64,000 nt of DNA from contig NZ_JAUSYQ010000002.1 of assembly GCF_030816965.1 (NCBI RefSeq), positions 5,181,501 to 5,245,500 on the forward strand. The letters are read 5' to 3'. Shown piece after piece: positions 17,899 to 26,319 of the stretch. The DNA comes from Streptomyces canus. Lineage in GTDB: Bacteria > Actinomycetota > Actinomycetes > Streptomycetales > Streptomycetaceae. The notes below the pieces were generated by a model. The model was not told the DNA's origin, made no database searches, and was given only the letters and a program-made list of their open reading frames with translations. Both the position numbers and the translations under genes were made by a program. The first letter of the stretch is position 1. Each line of letters begins with the position of its first letter.

Positions 17899-19208
17899 AC
17901 AGGTCCACTCTGCCGGGTGCCCCTTCTCCAGAAGGGGCACCCCCAGGCGGCCGACGCGCTATGGCGGTGTGGGGCATCGGCGTCTCCGTCTACTTCGTCG
18001 CGGTCATCTTCCGTACGTCCCTCGGAGTCGCCGGCCTCGACGCGGCCGACCGCTTCCATGTGAACGCCTCGGCCCTGTCGACCTTCTCGATCCTCCAACT
18101 CCTCGTCTACGCGGGCATGCAGATACCCGTCGGCCTGCTCGTGGACCGGCTCGGCACCAAGAAGGTGCTGACGTTCGGCGTGGTGCTCTTCACGGCGGGG
18201 CAGCTCGGCTTCGCGTTCTCACCGTCGTACGGAACGGCCCTCGCCTCGCGCGCTCTGCTCGGCTGCGGCGACGCGATGACCTTCATCAGCGTGCTGCGCC
18301 TGGGCACCCGCTGGTTCCCGGCCCGGCGCGGACCGCTGGTCGCGCAGCTCGCCGGGCTCGCCGGCATGGCGGGCAACCTGGTCTCCACACTGGTGCTGGC
18401 CCGGCTCCTGCACGGCATCGGCTGGACCCCGGCGTTCGCGGGCAGCTCGCTCGCGGGTGTGGTGGTGCTGGTCCTGCTGCTCCTCTTCCTCAAGGACCAC
18501 CCCGAGGGACACGAGCCGGAGCCGTTCCCGCACCAGGGGGCGGCCTATGTACGGCGGCAGATCGCCGCGTCCTGGCGGGAGCCCGGCACCCGCCTCGGGC
18601 TGTGGGTGCACTTCACGACCCAGTTCCCGGCGATGGTGTTCCTGCTGCTGTGGGGACTGCCGTTCCTCGTCGAGGCGCAGGGGCTGTCCCGGGCGGTGGC
18701 GGGCGAACTGCTCACTCTCGTCGTGCTGTCCAACATGGTCGTCGGCCTGGTCTACGGCCAGGTCGTCGCCCGGCACCACGAGGCGCGGCTGCCGCTCGCG
18801 CTCGGGACCGTGGGGGCGACGGCGCTGCTGTGGGCGGCCACGCTGGCCTATCCCGGCGAGCGTGCGCCGATGTGGCTGCTGATCGTGCTGTGCGTGGTGC
18901 TCGGCTCGTGCGGACCGGCCTCGATGCTCGGTTTCGACTTCGCGCGGCCGGCGAACCCGTCGGAGCGGCAGGGGACCGCGTCCGGCATCACGAACATGGG
19001 CGGGTTCGTCGCGTCGATGACCACCCTGTTCGCCGTCGGTGTGCTCCTGGACGCGACCGACGACAACTACACCGTCGCTTTCTCCTCCGTCTTCGTACTC
19101 CAGGCGCTCGGCGTCAGCCAGATCCTGCGGCTGCGCGGGCGGGCGGCCCGACGGGAGCGGGAGCGGCTGGTGGCGAGCCGGGTGGAGACGGTCCACGTGC
19201 CCGCCTGA
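17895..19208 (+). CDS. MFS transporter
   Basis: This 437-residue major facilitator protein has about 12 membrane helices. Typical segments are FVAVIFRTSLGVAGLDAAD in helix 1 and GLLVDRLGTKKVLTFG, the loop 2-3 signature. It probably moves organic anions or sugar acids under the GntR regulator with which it overlaps. The first 20 residues contain a Gly/Pro-rich stretch (PGAPSPEGAPPGG) encoded by a perfect 24-base palindrome at 17917, absent from the usual N-terminus. ATG 17961 could be the ancestral start. The coupled ATG at 17895 is preferred because of the ATGA overlap. Confidence 0.9.
   Translation: MNRSTLPGAPSPEGAPPGGRRAMAVWGIGVSVYFVAVIFRTSLGVAGLDAADRFHVNASALSTFSILQLLVYAGMQIPVGLLVDRLGTKKVLTFGVVLFTAGQLGFAFSPSYGTALASRALLGCGDAMTFISVLRLGTRWFPARRGPLVAQLAGLAGMAGNLVSTLVLARLLHGIGWTPAFAGSSLAGVVVLVLLLLFLKDHPEGHEPEPFPHQGAAYVRRQIAASWREPGTRLGLWVHFTTQFPAMVFLLLWGLPFLVEAQGLSRAVAGELLTLVVLSNMVVGLVYGQVVARHHEARLPLALGTVGATALLWAATLAYPGERAPMWLLIVLCVVLGSCGPASMLGFDFARPANPSERQGTASGITNMGGFVASMTTLFAVGVLLDATDDNYTVAFSSVFVLQALGVSQILRLRGRAARRERERLVASRVETVHVPA
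17917..17940. repeat. perfect palindromic element inside the MFS 5' coding end
   Basis: GTGCCCCTTC (17917-17926), loop TCCA, GAAGGGGCAC (17931-17940) form a perfect 10-bp stem starting 22 bases from the start codon. It is read in frame and adds low-complexity residues. Similar elements at 38571 and 12441 suggest a family of small repeats. Confidence 0.8.
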
Positions 19209-19256
19209 CCGGACGCCGGCTGAACGGACGTCAACTGAACGGACGTCAGCGCACCG

Positions 19257-19287
19257 GCCCGCCCCACACACACACACCGGGGCGGGC
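19257..19287. terminator. terminator between MFS gene and the convergent gene
   Basis: Arms GCCCGCCCC (19257-19265) and GGGGCGGGC (19279-19287) enclose a 13-base AC-repeat loop, followed by TTCGTC. It is placed between two convergent stop codons. Confidence 0.82.
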
Positions 19288-19298
19288 TTCGTCACCCG

Positions 19299-20123
19299 CT
19301 ACGGCGTCACCGTGAAGTTCCTGAGGATCGCCGACGTCAGTTCCGGGTCGCCCTCCGCCTTCACACGGTCCGCCGCCGCCTCCGGGGTCACACGGCCGCA
19401 GGCCAGGCGGACGTAGGTCTCCCAGTCGAGGGTGAGGGTGGCGGCGGGGCCGAGGGCGGGTGCGGTCTCCAGGGTGCCGCGGCCCTGGATGTCGACGCGT
19501 ATGGTGCGCAGGAACTCGATGGGGCCGTGGACGTCGAAGACGATCGCCGAGCTGCGGGGGGCGTCGGCCTTGACGGCCACTATGTCGGGGAGCGCGGCGA
19601 GGAGGACGTCCTGGGCGATGTGCGCGCCGGGGGAGTCGAGGTTGCCGGGCCGGCCGAGCGCGGTGCGCAGGTCCTGTTCGTGCACCCAGACGTTGAAGGC
19701 GTGCTGGCGCATGGAATCCGCGAGCGTCAGCTCGGTGCCCAGCGGGCCGCGCACCTTCGTGCCGGGGTCGCGGGAGTCGTTCCGCAGCTGCCGGTTGCGG
19801 CGGATGACGACGTACTCCAGCTCGGAGGTCATCTCCGGTGCCGTGTGGTGGCGGCGGACGTCGACCTGCATCTCCATGTACCGCTGGTGGTCGTTGGTGA
19901 CGTGGAAGAGGTCGCGGGGGAGGGTGTGGATGGGGCGCGGGTCGCCCAGCATCTCGCAGTCCAGACCGATGACATGGGACACCACGTCGCGGACCGACCA
20001 GCCCGGGCAGGGGGTGCGGCGGTTCCACTCTCCCTCCACGAGGGGTGTCACCAGCTCGGATATCGCTTCGATGGAGTGGGTCCAGGCGTCGGCGTAGGGC
20101 TGGAGGGTGGGATGCAGACTCAC
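19299..20123 (-). CDS. maleylpyruvate isomerase N-terminal domain protein (mycothiol-dependent family)
   Basis: This 274-residue protein of the TIGR03083/MDMPI-N group belongs to the DinB-like four-helix superfamily. The N-terminal segment has WNRRTPCPGWSVRDVVSHVIGLD, where the His is the expected first metal ligand. RQHAFNVWVHEQDLRTALG holds the paired His ligands of the HxxxH site. A C-terminal SCP2-like region follows (ATLTLDWETYVRLACGRV). Members use mycothiol as a cofactor or are metal-dependent thiol transferases, but the specific reaction is unknown here. The GTG start at 20123 gives the standard N-terminus. It is divergent from the nitrilase gene. Confidence 0.82.
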   Translation of the reverse strand: MSLHPTLQPYADAWTHSIEAISELVTPLVEGEWNRRTPCPGWSVRDVVSHVIGLDCEMLGDPRPIHTLPRDLFHVTNDHQRYMEMQVDVRRHHTAPEMTSELEYVVIRRNRQLRNDSRDPGTKVRGPLGTELTLADSMRQHAFNVWVHEQDLRTALGRPGNLDSPGAHIAQDVLLAALPDIVAVKADAPRSSAIVFDVHGPIEFLRTIRVDIQGRGTLETAPALGPAATLTLDWETYVRLACGRVTPEAAADRVKAEGDPELTSAILRNFTVTP

Positions 20124-20305
20124 GGAACGGGACCCCTCGGCGGTCGGAGCACGGGCTGGTGATGGCGGCGTTGCCAGTGGAGGTGGTGGCTGTCGGCGGG
20201 TGTCTTGGAACGCTAAGTTACGCTGCTGTGAGGCACCCCGGCAGTGCTTTCGTGTGACGATCGTAGGCCCGTAAGGGACGGCTCGAATGCCAGGACGGTG
20301 GTAGT

Positions 20306-21079
20306 GTGCGCGCCTCTCTGATCCAGATCGCCGTGGATGAGGACGAATCGGTCGAATCGCGTCGGCGTCGCGTGGCGTCGCTGGTACGGGATCAGGCCGA
20401 GGCCGACCTCGTCGTGCTGCCGGAGCTGTGGACCACCGGGGCGTTCGCCTTCGAGGAGTTCGGGAACGAGGCCGAGCCGCTGGAAGGGCCGACCTACGAG
20501 GTCATGGCGAAGGCCGCGAGCGACGCGGGTGTCTGGCTGCACGCGGGCTCGGTCCCCGAGCGGTCACCTGACGGCACCCTCTACAACACCTCCCTCTTCT
20601 TCTCCCCCTCCGGTGAACTGGCTGCCTCGTACCGCAAGATCCACCGCTTCGGCTTCGACAAGGGCGAGGCCGTGCTGATGGGCCGCGGCGAGGACCTGGT
20701 GACGGTCCGTCTGCCGGAGACGATCGTCGGCGTGGCCACCTGTTACGACCTCCGTTTCCCCGAACTCTTCCGCGGTCTCGTCGACGCGGGCGCCGAGACC
20801 CTGGTGATCCCGGCGGGCTGGCCGGAGCGTCGCCGGGCGCACTGGACGCTGCTGGCCCGGGCGCGGGCGGTCGAGAACCAGGCGTTCGTGCTCGCTTGTG
20901 GAACGGCCGGGACGCATGCGCGAGTTCCACAGGCCGGTCACTCGATCGTGGTGGATCCGTGGGGCGAGGTCCTCGCGGAGGCGGGTGCCGGCGAGGAGAT
21001 CCTCACGGTGGAGTTCGACCCCGGGAAGGTGTCCGTGACCAGGGAGCTGTTCCCGGCCCTGAAGGACCGGGTCCTGTGA
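20306..21079 (+). CDS. carbon-nitrogen hydrolase (nitrilase superfamily, omega-amidase-like)
   Basis: This 257-residue amidase has the nitrilase catalytic triad in standard positions: Glu40 in LPELW, Lys111 in YRKIHRFG and Cys146 in TCYDLRFPE. Length and motifs match the Nit2/YafV omega-amidase and deaminated-glutathione amidase branch rather than true nitrilases. It is likely cytosolic, hydrolysing an omega-amide or a damaged metabolite. The GTG start gives the usual MRASLIQIAVD N-terminus. The 3' end carries three tandem 17-bp repeats, the stop codon lying in the first. Exact substrate unproven. Confidence 0.9.
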   Translation: MRASLIQIAVDEDESVESRRRRVASLVRDQAEADLVVLPELWTTGAFAFEEFGNEAEPLEGPTYEVMAKAASDAGVWLHAGSVPERSPDGTLYNTSLFFSPSGELAASYRKIHRFGFDKGEAVLMGRGEDLVTVRLPETIVGVATCYDLRFPELFRGLVDAGAETLVIPAGWPERRRAHWTLLARARAVENQAFVLACGTAGTHARVPQAGHSIVVDPWGEVLAEAGAGEEILTVEFDPGKVSVTRELFPALKDRVL

Positions 21080-21117
21080 CGTCCCGGGTCCTGTGACGTC
21101 CCGGTTTCTGTGACGTC
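21067..21117 (+). repeat. three tandem 17-bp repeats at the nitrilase stop codon
   Basis: The unit CCGGGTCCTGTGACGTC occurs at 21067-21083 and 21084-21100 exactly, and at 21101-21117 with two changes. The stop TGA of the nitrilase (21077-21079) is in copy 1. The array fills most of the gap to the convergent LURP-one gene. No hairpin terminator is evident, so it may be a slippage product. Confidence 0.9.
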
Positions 21118-21125
21118 CCGGGAGG

Positions 21126-21623
21126 TCAGTCGTCCTCCCGTTCCTTCTCGGCGAGGTGGATGACGCACACCGCCACCGCGATGAGCAGCGCCGGATCCGC
21201 GTCGTCCCGGACGATGTCGACGCCGTAGGTCTCCCGCACGTGCAGCCAACGTCGCGAGACCACCGCGAGCAGCTCACCGTCGTACTCGACGGCGAACTCC
21301 CGGTCGAGGATCTTGCCGCTGACGTCGAGTTCGGTGCTGCCGTCGGCGAGGGCCACCCGGTAGTGGTTGCGCAGCAGCGACAGGCGTTTCCGCTTGATCG
21401 TCGCCAGCGGCTCGCCGTCCCGTTCGATCAGCATGGTGTCGCGCAGGGCGAGCATCTTCTGGCGGATGTCGATCAGGACCCGCCCGCTGGTGTCCTTCAG
21501 CTCGAAGGTGTCCCTGAGGCGCATCGCCTTGCCGTCGACGAGGAACACCTTGTTGCCGTGGTCGTCCTCGATCCAATAGTCGTCACCGAAGCCGAGGAGC
21601 CGGTCGCGTACGAGGAATCTCAT
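21126..21623 (-). CDS. LURP-one-related (tubby-like) family protein
   Basis: This 165-residue protein has the beta-barrel repeats of the LURP-one/scramblase superfamily: MRFLVRDRLLGFGDDYWIED, KVFLVDGKAMRLRDTFELKD, MLIERDGEPLATIKRKRLS and VSGKILDREFAVEYDGE. Function in bacteria is not established; a membrane-lipid or peptide-binding role is sometimes suggested. The ATG at 21623 overlaps the stop of a degenerate AraC-type regulator reading frame (ATGA at 21620-21623), evidence that it was once the second gene of an operon. Convergent with the nitrilase. Confidence 0.85.
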   Translation of the reverse strand: MRFLVRDRLLGFGDDYWIEDDHGNKVFLVDGKAMRLRDTFELKDTSGRVLIDIRQKMLALRDTMLIERDGEPLATIKRKRLSLLRNHYRVALADGSTELDVSGKILDREFAVEYDGELLAVVSRRWLHVRETYGVDIVRDDADPALLIAVAVCVIHLAEKEREDD

Positions 21624-22010
21624 GTCGTTACCGCTTCCCCGGCGCCCGCTCCGCAACGCCGCCCGTAGGCCGACGGGCTGAGTCCCGTCTCACGCCGCAC
21701 GCGCGCGTGGAGGTTCGCGGCCGCCCCCGGACCACTCCTCGCGGCCCTCACACCCAGCCGCTCGTCCCCGCGCTCGATGAGCCGGGCGGGGGACACGGCC
21801 GCGCGCGCCGCGCGCGGGGGCCGGCGACGGTCAACGGCTCCCCCGGCTGGTCCCATGCCCACGCGGGCAGCGGGCCCAGTGACGTGTCCCGCACGTCGGT
21901 TACGGGCCGCTCCACGCACTGCCGCTGCCCGCCGTCAGGGGCGATGGGCAGGACGAGCCCGCGGGACACCGCGTCCGCGACCTCGGCCGACGGGGTGACC
22001 CGCGGGGCCA
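21620..22010 (-). pseudogene. remnant of an AraC/GlxA-type transcriptional regulator (DJ-1/PfpI-AraC family)
   Basis: Two frames carry pieces of one AraC-family C-terminus. The upstream part (about 22002-21820) reads EVADAVSRGLVLPIAPDGGQ ... ERPVTD ... LPAWAWDQPGEPLTVAG, the linker and first helix of GlxA-like regulators. The downstream part, in another frame, reads VSPARLIERGDERLGVRAA then ANLHARVRRETGLSPSAYGR, the second helix-turn-helix. About 28 residues between the two helix-turn-helix motifs are missing and the frame changes there. The N-terminal DJ-1 domain is absent. The stop overlaps the LURP-one start. Recognition of the two motifs is good; the exact upstream limit is uncertain. Confidence 0.7.
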
Positions 22011-22197
22011 CCCGCCGCAGCGTCCCAGGACACGGTCGACGATCCTCGACCTGTACCGGCGAGCCGGCCGCGCCGGGAACAGTGGGTCCGGTCGGCGCGG
22101 TTGCATCGACAGGGGGCCGGTGGGATCCGGTGCCCAGGATCGCGGTACGCCCGCCGCGCACTCGGACCAAGACGTATGTCCGCAGGAGGACTTCTTC

Positions 22198-23031
22198 ATG
22201 ACTGACCGGCCCTTGACGCTCATGGCCGTACACGCGCACCCCGACGACGAGGCCACCGGGACCGGAGGGGTCCTGGCGCGTTACGCGGCGGAAGGCATCC
22301 GCACGGTTCTCGTGACCTGTACCGACGGCGGTTGCGGTGACGGGCCGGGGGGTGTCAAGCCAGGTGATCCCGGGCACGATCCGGCGGCGGTCGCCCTGCT
22401 GCGCCGCCAGGAACTCGAGGCGAGCTGTGACGTCCTGAAGATCAGCGATCTGGAGATGCTGGAGTATGCCGACTCCGGGATGATGGGGTGGCCGAGCAAC
22501 GACGCCCCCGGATCCTTCTGGCGGACCCCCGTGCAGGAAGGCGCGGCCCGACTCGCGGAACTCATGCGGCACTACCGACCTGATGTGGTCGTCACCTACG
22601 ACGAGAACGGCTTCTACGGTCACCCCGACCACATCCAGGCCCACCGCATCACGATGGCGGCGCTGGAGATGACCGCGTTGACGCCGAAGGTGTACTGGAC
22701 CACGATGCCCCGCTCGATGATGCAGCGGTTCGGCGAGATCATGCGCGAGTTTCATGAGGACATGCCCGAGCCGGACCCTGCCGAGACCGCCGCGCTGGCC
22801 GAGATCGGCCTTCCCGACGACGAGATCACCACGTGGGTGGACACCACCGCGTTCAGCGGTCAGAAGTTCGACTCGTTGGCCGCGCACGCCAGTCAGGGCG
22901 ACAACATCTTCTTCCTCAGGATGGGCAAGGAGAGGTTCGGCGCGTTGATGGGCAGGGAGACGTTCGTACGTGTCCAGGACTCCACCGGCGCGGCCCTCCC
23001 CGAGAACGACCTCTTCGCCGGCCTGCGCTGA
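22198..23031 (+). CDS. PIG-L family deacetylase (MshB/Mca-like zinc enzyme)
   Basis: This 277-residue zinc-dependent N-deacetylase or amidase has the metal motif HAHPDDE (His14, Asp16, Asp17) and the second motif GHPDHIQAHR (His near 142). In actinobacteria this fold includes MshB (mycothiol synthesis) and Mca (mycothiol conjugate amidase). It also includes deacetylases for antibiotics or sugars. Length and the GDGPGG insert fit the Mca/MshB branch, but a specific substrate cannot be read. ATG 22198 has an ideal AGGAGGA site eight bases upstream. The message ends at a strong hairpin. Confidence 0.88.
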   Translation: MTDRPLTLMAVHAHPDDEATGTGGVLARYAAEGIRTVLVTCTDGGCGDGPGGVKPGDPGHDPAAVALLRRQELEASCDVLKISDLEMLEYADSGMMGWPSNDAPGSFWRTPVQEGAARLAELMRHYRPDVVVTYDENGFYGHPDHIQAHRITMAALEMTALTPKVYWTTMPRSMMQRFGEIMREFHEDMPEPDPAETAALAEIGLPDDEITTWVDTTAFSGQKFDSLAAHASQGDNIFFLRMGKERFGALMGRETFVRVQDSTGAALPENDLFAGLR

Positions 23032-23047
23032 TCCACACGTCTGATGG

Positions 23048-23078
23048 AAGGGCGGGCCCGTTTCCCGGGCCCGCCCTT
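23048..23078. terminator. terminator after PIG-L gene
   Basis: A perfect 13-bp stem AAGGGCGGGCCCG (23048-23060) and CGGGCCCGCCCTT (23066-23078) has a TTTCC loop and is followed by CTTGTTCTG. It also faces the convergent FG-GAP gene. Confidence 0.92.
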
Positions 23079-23113
23079 CTTGTTCTGCTGCCGACCGCTC
23101 GATCGAGTGCGGG

Positions 23114-24613
23114 CTAGTCGGCGAAGAGCGCGCCGAACTGTGCGGTGCCGGAGGTGGAGACGCCCACCGCGGTCACGGAGAGGACGCGGGCGCCGGTCGT
23201 GCCGATCTTCGTGCCGGTGGAGGGCAGGTAGGTCACCGCTCCGTCGCCGCCGTCCTCGTACGACCCGATGACCAGGTCGGCCTTGCCGTCGCCGTTGACG
23301 TCGTCGAGCTTGACGTCGGCCCCGAACAGGTCGCTCTTCTCGTCGGTGCCGGGGACGCCCGTCGTGCTCTGCGCGAAGGCCTGGAGGCCGGTGGACGTGT
23401 TGATGCCGCTCGCCGAGCCGTACATGACGATGACCATGCCGGCGTTGGTGACGCTGCCGAGGTCCTCGTTCGGGGTGGAGACGACCAGGTCCTGGTAGCC
23501 GTCGCCGTTGACGTCGCCCAGGTCCAGGTCCCAGCCGAAGGCGTCACCCTTCTCCGCGCTGCCGGGCACGTTCCCGGTGTTCTGGGTGATGCCGGTGCTC
23601 GAGGCGGGGCCGGACGCGGAGCCGTAGGTGATGCTGACCTTGCCGCCGTTCGCGGAGTTCGGAATGGTCTGGCCGTCGCTGGTCGTGCTGTCCCAGCCGG
23701 CGCCGGTGACGATGTCGCCGTAGCCGTCGCCGTTGATGTCGCCGATGCCGGTGACGATGCCCGGCTTGAGGGTCTTGACGCCCGTGACGCTCACGCCGCT
23801 CGCGGTGCCGGGCAGGTAGTAGTTGGTGTTCCAGCCGTTCTCGGTCTGCGTCTCGTAGCCGTCGACCACCAGGTCGGTGCGGCCGTCGCCGTTCACGTCG
23901 CCGGCGGTGAGCTGCTGCGGGCCGTACGGGAAGCCGGAAGAGCCGGGCATGATCGGCGGCTTGACGGTGTAGCGGCCGCCGGGCCGGCCGGTGGAGCTGC
24001 TGAAGCCGCCCTTGTAGACGTAGAGGGTGGCGGCCGAGCTGCCGACGGCCAGGTCGGCCTTGCCGTCGCCGTCGAAGTCGCCGGCGGCCAGGGACAGGCC
24101 CCAGTTGTCGTGCGAGGAGACGGCCGGGTCCGGTACGTTGCTTGCCTTGCCGGTGAGGCCGCTCGCCGAGCCCCACAGGATCGCGAGGGCGCCGCCGTCG
24201 GTGTCGGTGCCGACCTTCTCGTACGGCGAGGCCACGGCGAGGTCGTCGTAGCCGTCGCCGTTGAAGTCGGCGTACGCCGTCGCGCCGCCGAACAGGTCGC
24301 CGGTCTCGGCGCTGCCGGGCACGGTGCCGGAGTTCTGGCTGAGGACCGTGCGCTTGGCCGAGGTCACGCCGGAGCCGGTGCTGCCGTAGAGCGCGACGAC
24401 CTGGCCGGCGTTGGCGTGGCCGCCGACGTAGGCGCCGGGGGCCGAGGCCACCACGTCGCCGATGCCGTCGCCGTTGAAGTCGGCCTTGGCGACCTTGAAC
24501 GAGTCGGCGGCGGTGGCCGTCGTCGCCGAGACCGTGAGCAGACCGCCCGTCAGCGCGGCAGCGGCGGCCGTCGCGAGGGCGAGTCGCAGGTACGGATGGC
24601 GGTACTGGTGCAT
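23114..24613 (-). CDS. secreted FG-GAP (integrin-alpha-like beta-propeller) repeat protein
   Basis: This 499-residue exported protein has a signal peptide (LRLALATAAAAALTGGLLTV to ATAAD). About seven FG-GAP repeats follow, each with a calcium-loop core: DFNGDGIGD, DFNGDGYDD, DFDGDGKAD, DVNGDGRTD, DINGDGYGD, DVNGDGYQD and DVNGDGKAD. The repeats predict a seven-bladed propeller with one Ca site per blade. Role unknown; such proteins are abundant in the Streptomyces secretome. ATG 24613 is preceded by AGGAGAA. Two other FG-GAP genes lie at 42557 (broken) and 42873. Confidence 0.9.
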   Translation of the reverse strand: MHQYRHPYLRLALATAAAAALTGGLLTVSATTATAADSFKVAKADFNGDGIGDVVASAPGAYVGGHANAGQVVALYGSTGSGVTSAKRTVLSQNSGTVPGSAETGDLFGGATAYADFNGDGYDDLAVASPYEKVGTDTDGGALAILWGSASGLTGKASNVPDPAVSSHDNWGLSLAAGDFDGDGKADLAVGSSAATLYVYKGGFSSSTGRPGGRYTVKPPIMPGSSGFPYGPQQLTAGDVNGDGRTDLVVDGYETQTENGWNTNYYLPGTASGVSVTGVKTLKPGIVTGIGDINGDGYGDIVTGAGWDSTTSDGQTIPNSANGGKVSITYGSASGPASSTGITQNTGNVPGSAEKGDAFGWDLDLGDVNGDGYQDLVVSTPNEDLGSVTNAGMVIVMYGSASGINTSTGLQAFAQSTTGVPGTDEKSDLFGADVKLDDVNGDGKADLVIGSYEDGGDGAVTYLPSTGTKIGTTGARVLSVTAVGVSTSGTAQFGALFAD

Positions 24614-24830
24614 GCGGATTCTCCTGCGGCATGCGGGGGATGCCTGGCGGGCATCCGCGTCAATGGGGTGCGAACCGTCCGTGTTTGCCACGCGTTGTCC
24701 TCTGGGACACGGCCAGTTGGCGATCAAGAGACCTCTGGCGCGGCCCAAGGGTTGTACGTGATGCCGGCGCACCACCGAGACGAGGCCCGCCGCGTACGAC
24801 GGGCCACCCGGTCTGCCTTCAGGAGTTCGG

Positions 24831-24989
24831 TCACCGCCTCCGCGGAACCAGCTTGGTCAGCGCGACCCCGGCCGCCACCAACGTCGTGGCGGTCACCACC
24901 ATCGCCATGCTGTTCAACCACAGCCCGGTCGCCGCGAGCGTGGCACCGCCGGCCCCGGTCGTTCCCGCGCCGATCACTCTTCCGTACAT
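24831..24989 (-). CDS. 52-residue membrane protein downstream of the glycosyltransferase
   Basis: This small gene begins at ATG 24989, eight bases after GAAGGAG, and encodes 52 residues. A Gly/Ala-rich first hydrophobic stretch (VIGAGTTGAGGATLAATGLW) and a second (MAMVVTATTLVAAGVALTKL) end with the basic tail VPRRR. It starts 28 bases after the glycosyltransferase stop on the same strand, so it is almost certainly co-transcribed. I do not recognise a family. A helper or anchor for the synthase is plausible but unproven. The near-perfect ribosome site and amphipathic plan support a real gene despite its size. Confidence 0.75.
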   Translation of the reverse strand: MYGRVIGAGTTGAGGATLAATGLWLNSMAMVVTATTLVAAGVALTKLVPRRR

Positions 24990-25017
24990 GATGTTTCTCC
25001 TTCTAGGGGCGTGAGGG

Positions 25018-26214
25018 TCACGTGGCCACCCACTTCTCCTCGCTGCGGCGCAGCAGGCCCCACAGCGAGGAGAAGTAGACGGCGTGCTGGAAAAGGTCGT
25101 AGAGCATCTCGGGGATCATCAGCGCCGCCACCAGCACGGCACGTGGCCCGGCCCGGCGCACGGAGACCGTCTTCTCCACCACGAAGACGAGCCCGATCGC
25201 GGTCCAGAAGGGAGAGAAGCCGGGCCAGCCGTACAGCATGGTGTACGTGACCATGTAGGTCAGATAGACCAGGAAGGACAGCGCGCCGAACCCCATGAGG
25301 AGCTGCTGCATGAAGTAGCGGGCGGTGACACGGGTCCAGCCGTAGTCGCGCAGGTTCTCCAGGGCCCCGCGCTGCCATCGCAGCCGTTGGTGCCACAGCT
25401 TGCCCAGGGTGGGCATGACCTCGGTGGTGACCGCGCAGCCGGCCGGGGACATCGTCCGGTAGCCGAGGGTCTTGACCGCCTTGGTCATCTCGTCGTCCTC
25501 GGTGAGCGAGGCGAGGCTGTAGTAGGCCTGGCCGCCGCCGAGCACCCCCTCGCGGCGGGCGGCGCGCACCTCGCGCAGGACGCGGGCGCGGAACATGGTG
25601 CCGGTGCCGGTGAGCACCTGGGCCTTGCCGCCGGTGCGCTCCAGTTCCCAGGCGTAGCGGTGGAACTCCATGCGCTGGAGCAGTCCGAGCAGACCGCCGC
25701 CGTCCTCGCCGAAGAAGACACCGCCGACGGCGCCGACCTTGCGGTTGAAGGTGCCGAGCGCGGTCTCGCTGAACCACGGGCTGAGCACGGTGTCGGCATC
25801 CTGCACCAACAGCACGTCACGGTCCTCGAGGTGCGGCAGCACCCAGGCGATGGCCTGGTTGAGGGCGCCGGCCTTCTTGTGCGTGTTGCCCTGGGTGACG
25901 AAGACCCGGGCGCCGTGCGCGACGGCGATCTCGGCGGTGGCGTCGGTGCAGTTGTCGGCCACCACGACGATCAGGTCGGGACGCCGGGTCTGCCGCCACA
26001 GGCCCTGGATCGCGTCGGCGATGCGGTCCTGCTCGTTGTGGGCCGGTATCAGCGCCAGCAGGCGCTGCGGTCCGTCGAATTCGTCGGGGGCGGCGTGCGC
26101 GCGGCGAGCGGCGTGCCGGTGGGGGCGCGGAGATCTCGGATCGGGCGCCCCGACTGTCGTCGTGGGGTGGAGCACGGGGAGCCCCCGGGTGTGCTGGTGG
26201 TTCACGCCCGGCAC
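25018..26214 (-). CDS. family 2 glycosyltransferase, cellulose/hyaluronan synthase-like, membrane
   Basis: This 398-residue processive-type glycosyltransferase has a GT-A domain from about residue 52 (LLALIPAHNEQDRIADAI). It has VVVADNCTDAT, the metal DxD in LLVQDADTV, the acceptor acid in SLTEDDEM and the QRLRW motif of processive synthases. Two or more C-terminal membrane helices follow (ALSFLVYLTYMVTYTML and LMIPEMLYDLFQHAVYFSSL). It likely polymerises or adds sugars to a surface glycan at the membrane. The N-terminal 50 residues are His/Arg/Pro-rich and variable. GTG 26214 is used; GTG 26205 is an alternative. A 52-residue membrane protein follows in the operon. Confidence 0.9.
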   Translation of the reverse strand: MPGVNHQHTRGLPVLHPTTTVGAPDPRSPRPHRHAARRAHAAPDEFDGPQRLLALIPAHNEQDRIADAIQGLWRQTRRPDLIVVVADNCTDATAEIAVAHGARVFVTQGNTHKKAGALNQAIAWVLPHLEDRDVLLVQDADTVLSPWFSETALGTFNRKVGAVGGVFFGEDGGGLLGLLQRMEFHRYAWELERTGGKAQVLTGTGTMFRARVLREVRAARREGVLGGGQAYYSLASLTEDDEMTKAVKTLGYRTMSPAGCAVTTEVMPTLGKLWHQRLRWQRGALENLRDYGWTRVTARYFMQQLLMGFGALSFLVYLTYMVTYTMLYGWPGFSPFWTAIGLVFVVEKTVSVRRAGPRAVLVAALMIPEMLYDLFQHAVYFSSLWGLLRRSEEKWVAT

Positions 26215-26319
26215 TGCTGACCCCCCGGGCTCTCAAGGATCCCGAGTCTTCACGACTTTCACACAAGCAGACAAGTCAACCTGGATCACAGATTGCTCAC
26301 GGTTGTCTATGAATCCGAC

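Noticed and set aside
19220..19248. Two direct copies of CTGAACGGACGTCA after the MFS stop
   Set aside because: Only two copies, no element ends or partner gene. Probably simple slippage; not worth a separate feature.
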